Below, in pieces: positions 4,575 through 6,531 of a stretch of 6,531 nt of DNA. Below the pieces are notes generated by a model. The model saw only the letters and a list, made by a program, of their open reading frames with translations. It made no database searches and had not been told where the DNA came from. Origin of the DNA: Fusobacterium sp. (GTDB lineage: Bacteria > Fusobacteriota > Fusobacteriia > Fusobacteriales > Fusobacteriaceae). Where the stretch lies: contig DXSD01000100.1 of the NCBI GenBank assembly GCA_019410665.1, positions 1 to 6,531 of the forward strand, given 5' to 3'. A program made the position numbers and the translations under genes. Every line of letters starts with the position of its first letter. Positions within the stretch are counted from its first letter, which is position 1.

Positions 4575-4841
4575 TTATAAGTTATATTCTTCCTCAACAA
4601 ACTCCATTAACCAGTTTGTATTACCTACCCTTCTAGCAAAAGCTTTAGTTTCTTTTCCTATAACTTCAAAATTATCATCGTAAACATCAACTTCTAGTAG
4701 AACAAGTTCACATTCATAAGTATCTTGAGTATTAGGTAAGAATTTTCTTTCTAGTCTGTCAAATTCATTAATGTATTGAACATTTCTAGTTTTTTCATTT
4801 GTAATTATTATTCTTCTGTTTTCTAAATCTATTGTGTACAT
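4575..4841 (-). CDS. Small phage protein of unknown function after the receptor-binding protein
   Basis: An 88-residue acidic protein with predicted beta-strands (MYTIDLENRRIIITNE, CELVLLEVDVYDDNFEVIG) and an acidic C-terminus (FVEEEYNL). There is no signal peptide or membrane segment. The ATG follows an AGGAGG ribosome binding site ten bases after the stop codon of the tail protein gene. No family recognised. Its place directly after the receptor-binding protein makes a tail assembly chaperone or a small tail-tip component plausible, by context only. Confidence 0.7.
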   Translation of the reverse strand: MYTIDLENRRIIITNEKTRNVQYINEFDRLERKFLPNTQDTYECELVLLEVDVYDDNFEVIGKETKAFARRVGNTNWLMEFVEEEYNL

Positions 4842-4850
4842 TTTAACCTC

Positions 4851-5933
4851 CTATGGTAGATAACAAAGTCTGGCTGATGAAGAGTAGTCATAATATGTAT
4901 AGTTCAATACTTCAGACAAAGAAAATAATCCTACTGTTGTTACATCGCTAGACCAGCTTCTTCCTTTTAATAATGCTTTATTTTGACCGTTTTTTCTATA
5001 TCCTTGTATATAGTCACAATAATAAATATTATAATCTTCGAGCTCTAATTCTTTTGGAAAATTGTATATAGATGTTTTACTGCTAACACCTTTCATTACT
5101 CCTACACCATTCATAATAGTAACTGTGTCACTCAATTTTATGTACTCATCTAAATATCCAAATTTAGAAATATCATTAGTGTAATAAATTCCGTCATCAC
5201 TACTCTTAATTACGACACCATCTAAAAACTCCCATTTCGATCCATATATACTTTCTATTCCGAATAATGATACATGGCTATTATCTTCTAAATAACCACT
5301 TCTATTTCCTAGAGACATTGTTGTTGAAATTTTTATATAACTCATAGTACTGTTTCCCAATTCGTTTTGAGAATTTAAATTTTGAAATGATATTTTATAT
5401 AATAGCTGTATAGCATTAAAAATATCTAAAGTCATAATATTGAAATTAATATTTCTACCCTGTCTAGCTAAATCTCTAAATGCTGAAATGGTTTTCATAT
5501 TTTGGGGTGTGACATTTTTAACGGTGCTTCTCAACTGATTATTTACAACTGTTCCTAAGAAAGCTCCTACTAATACATACTCTCTAATACTTCCATCAGC
5601 TCTAACAAATGCTGGGTGTACTTCATATCCTTGATATTCTAAAATATCTGGTACTTTAGTCAATATACTATCTGTAAGTACTTCTCCTTCCCAAGTTCTC
5701 TTGCAATAGAAAGCTGGTATATGTACCATAACTTCCTCTGTTTCCATATCGAGATTAATTGGGTTACCATCTATGTCATAGTTGCTATCTAATTCTCCAC
5801 ACCAACGTTTTATTTCTCCAGTATCTTTGTCAACAATAACTCTTCCTATTTTAGAGAAAGGATAAATATTATTCTCTTTAAAAGGATTAGAATATTCCTG
5901 AGATATATCGGGTTTATATGCTGTAATTTTCAT
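4851..5933 (-). CDS. Receptor-binding tail protein with C-type-lectin-like C-terminus
   Basis: A 360-residue tail-tip protein likely to contact the host surface. The N-terminal part (residues ~1-60) reads FSKIGRVIVDKDTGEIKRWC and a DSN-DIDG region. The middle has hallmarks of a widespread phage fibre family: EVMVHIPAFYCKR, YEVHPAFVRADG, REYVLVGAFLG, FRDLARQGRN and IFNAIQLLYKISFQNLNSQ. The C-terminal region has SLFGIESIYGSKWEFLDG, matching the N-V-W-E-F-V-D-G motif, and ends with LLKGRSWSS, VGLFSLSEVLN, and SSSARLCYLP. The order GxSW, GLFSL, (G)ARL is that of the C-type-lectin fold found in Mtd and in variable proteins of diversity-generating retroelements. The start shares one base with the upstream stop (TAATG) and its AGGAGG site lies in that gene's last codons. 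Family and fold are well supported; variability is not shown here. Confidence 0.85.
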   Translation of the reverse strand: MKITAYKPDISQEYSNPFKENNIYPFSKIGRVIVDKDTGEIKRWCGELDSNYDIDGNPINLDMETEEVMVHIPAFYCKRTWEGEVLTDSILTKVPDILEYQGYEVHPAFVRADGSIREYVLVGAFLGTVVNNQLRSTVKNVTPQNMKTISAFRDLARQGRNINFNIMTLDIFNAIQLLYKISFQNLNSQNELGNSTMSYIKISTTMSLGNRSGYLEDNSHVSLFGIESIYGSKWEFLDGVVIKSSDDGIYYTNDISKFGYLDEYIKLSDTVTIMNGVGVMKGVSSKTSIYNFPKELELEDYNIYYCDYIQGYRKNGQNKALLKGRSWSSDVTTVGLFSLSEVLNYTYYDYSSSARLCYLP

Positions 5934-6211
5934 TACACTAACACCTCCTCTGAATAAGTTAATGCTGGGTCAGGGGTTGTTTCATCTCTTGTTACCGATA
6001 AAATTTTTACAATATTTTCTAACAATTCAGCATATACTACACCATCTATTTTCACTCTTTTCTTACTAGCAAACGGAGAACTTAAATCTTGAGTTAGTCC
6101 TATATACCCGAAACTTCCATCTTCAAATTTAATTATTTTACGAGGTTTAGGCACTAATGATGAATCTGTATATATTTCTAAAACTTCATTTCCTACATGT
6201 TTCTTAGCCAT
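5933..6211 (-). CDS. Small tail-associated protein
   Basis: A 92-residue soluble protein that begins MAKKHVGNEVLEIY and contains a beta-rich centre (KIIKFEDGSFGYIGL, KKRVKIDGVVYAELL). Its ATG follows a GAGGTG ribosome binding site made by the last codons of the collagen-like fibre gene, and its stop overlaps the start of the receptor-binding protein gene by one base (TAATG). Such coupling indicates that the three products are made in step. No named family recognised; a small fibre adaptor or chaperone is the likely role from its position between two fibre genes. Confidence 0.75.
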   Translation of the reverse strand: MAKKHVGNEVLEIYTDSSLVPKPRKIIKFEDGSFGYIGLTQDLSSPFASKKRVKIDGVVYAELLENIVKILSVTRDETTPDPALTYSEEVLV

Positions 6212-6212
6212 A

Positions 6213-6531
6213 TTACACCTCTATCCATTCTTCAATTTTTACTCCGTTGATAGTGTACTCAATGTGTCCATCTTTATTGAAAGCACTTTGTCCAGCTGGA
6301 CCTTCTGGACCTTGTCTACCATCAGGTCCTTGAGGACCTGTTTCTCCTTTAGGTGCTGTGAAATCATAAGTTATTCCATTTGTTAGATAAATAGTATATA
6401 TATTTCCTTCTGCTGTTGATTCTTTAGGTCTAATTTCTTGAATACCAACTCCATCAACTCCATTCTCCCCATTTTGTCCATCATTCCCGTCTTGACCTTG
6501 AGCTCCTGTATTTCCTTTTATATTAACAGGG
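6213..6531 (-). CDS. Collagen-like phage tail fibre protein, C-terminal part
   Basis: The frame runs in from the right edge and ends at TAA (6213-6215); 106 codons are visible and the start lies outside. It begins with eight Gly-X-Y triplets (GNTGAQGQDGNDGQNGEN...), passes through a ~30-residue non-collagen segment (IQEIRPKES...YTIYLTNGITYDFTAP), returns to seven Gly-X-Y triplets (GETGPQGPDGRQGPEGPAGQ) and closes with a small domain ending in VKIEEWIEV. Collagen-like runs in phage fibres form trimeric stalks; the inserted YTI-LTNG-TYDFT unit is a common spacer in such fibres. It is the first visible gene of the late operon and would form a stalk near the receptor-binding protein. No lysine or proline hydroxylation is implied in bacteria. 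Confidence 0.88.
   Translation of the reverse strand, partial: PVNIKGNTGAQGQDGNDGQNGENGVDGVGIQEIRPKESTAEGNIYTIYLTNGITYDFTAPKGETGPQGPDGRQGPEGPAGQSAFNKDGHIEYTINGVKIEEWIEV

Noticed and set aside
4480..4683. Plus-strand open frame of 67 codons
   Set aside because: It lies antisense across the lipoprotein gene start and the 88-residue gene, both of which have strong ribosome binding sites; no start signal of its own.
4575..4841. 88-residue gene as an Avd-type accessory protein of a diversity-generating retroelement
   Set aside because: Avd proteins are basic four-helix bundles; this product is acidic and looks beta-rich.
1..6531. CRISPR array, tRNA or rRNA genes
   Set aside because: No regularly spaced repeats longer than the two-copy 11-mer, and no cloverleaf-like or rRNA-like sequence was seen.

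Overview
The window looks like one end of a prophage in a very AT-rich bacterium, with a short piece of host chromosome at its left edge. The low GC, strong AGGAGG-type ribosome binding sites, Gly-X-Y tail fibre, small lysis proteins and a phage lipoprotein fit a Fusobacterium-like host. That host assignment is inference; a low-GC Bacillota host is the main alternative.

Layout. (1) Positions 1-474, minus strand: probable host DNA. It holds the first 16 codons of a gene with a good promoter, and upstream of it the C-terminal ~120 codons of an HD-domain (HD_3/YfbR-like) hydrolase that has lost its N-terminal half. The break near 463-475 is the best candidate for the chromosome/prophage junction. 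(2) Positions 476-1470, plus strand: two small self-contained cassettes, each made of promoter, leader, one gene and terminator. Their promoter/leader segments are 43/50 identical although the proteins are unrelated. They look like prophage 'morons'. (3) Positions 1474-6531, minus strand: one late operon, read right to left. The tail-tip genes come first: collagen-like fibre, a 92-residue protein, a 360-residue receptor-binding protein with a C-type-lectin-like end, and an 88-residue protein. Next come a lipoprotein and the lysis genes: a muramidase-like endolysin, two small membrane proteins, an M15 peptidase, another small membrane protein and a TcdE/UtxA-family holin. A perfect palindromic terminator at 1441-1465 separates this operon from the convergent plus-strand cassettes.

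The tail proteins would recognise and bind the host surface. Holin and small membrane proteins would open the inner membrane for the endolysin and M15 peptidase, and the anchored coiled-coil protein and the lipoprotein are candidates for later steps in a two-membrane host. The plus-strand cassettes are placed and built to be expressed in the lysogen.

The main oddities are the duplicated moron promoter; the truncated HD gene; an M15 gene without a usable start codon next to a 190-base insert containing an orphan plus-strand terminator and an 11-bp tandem repeat; and a receptor-binding protein whose last ~45 residues resemble the variable proteins of diversity-generating retroelements.
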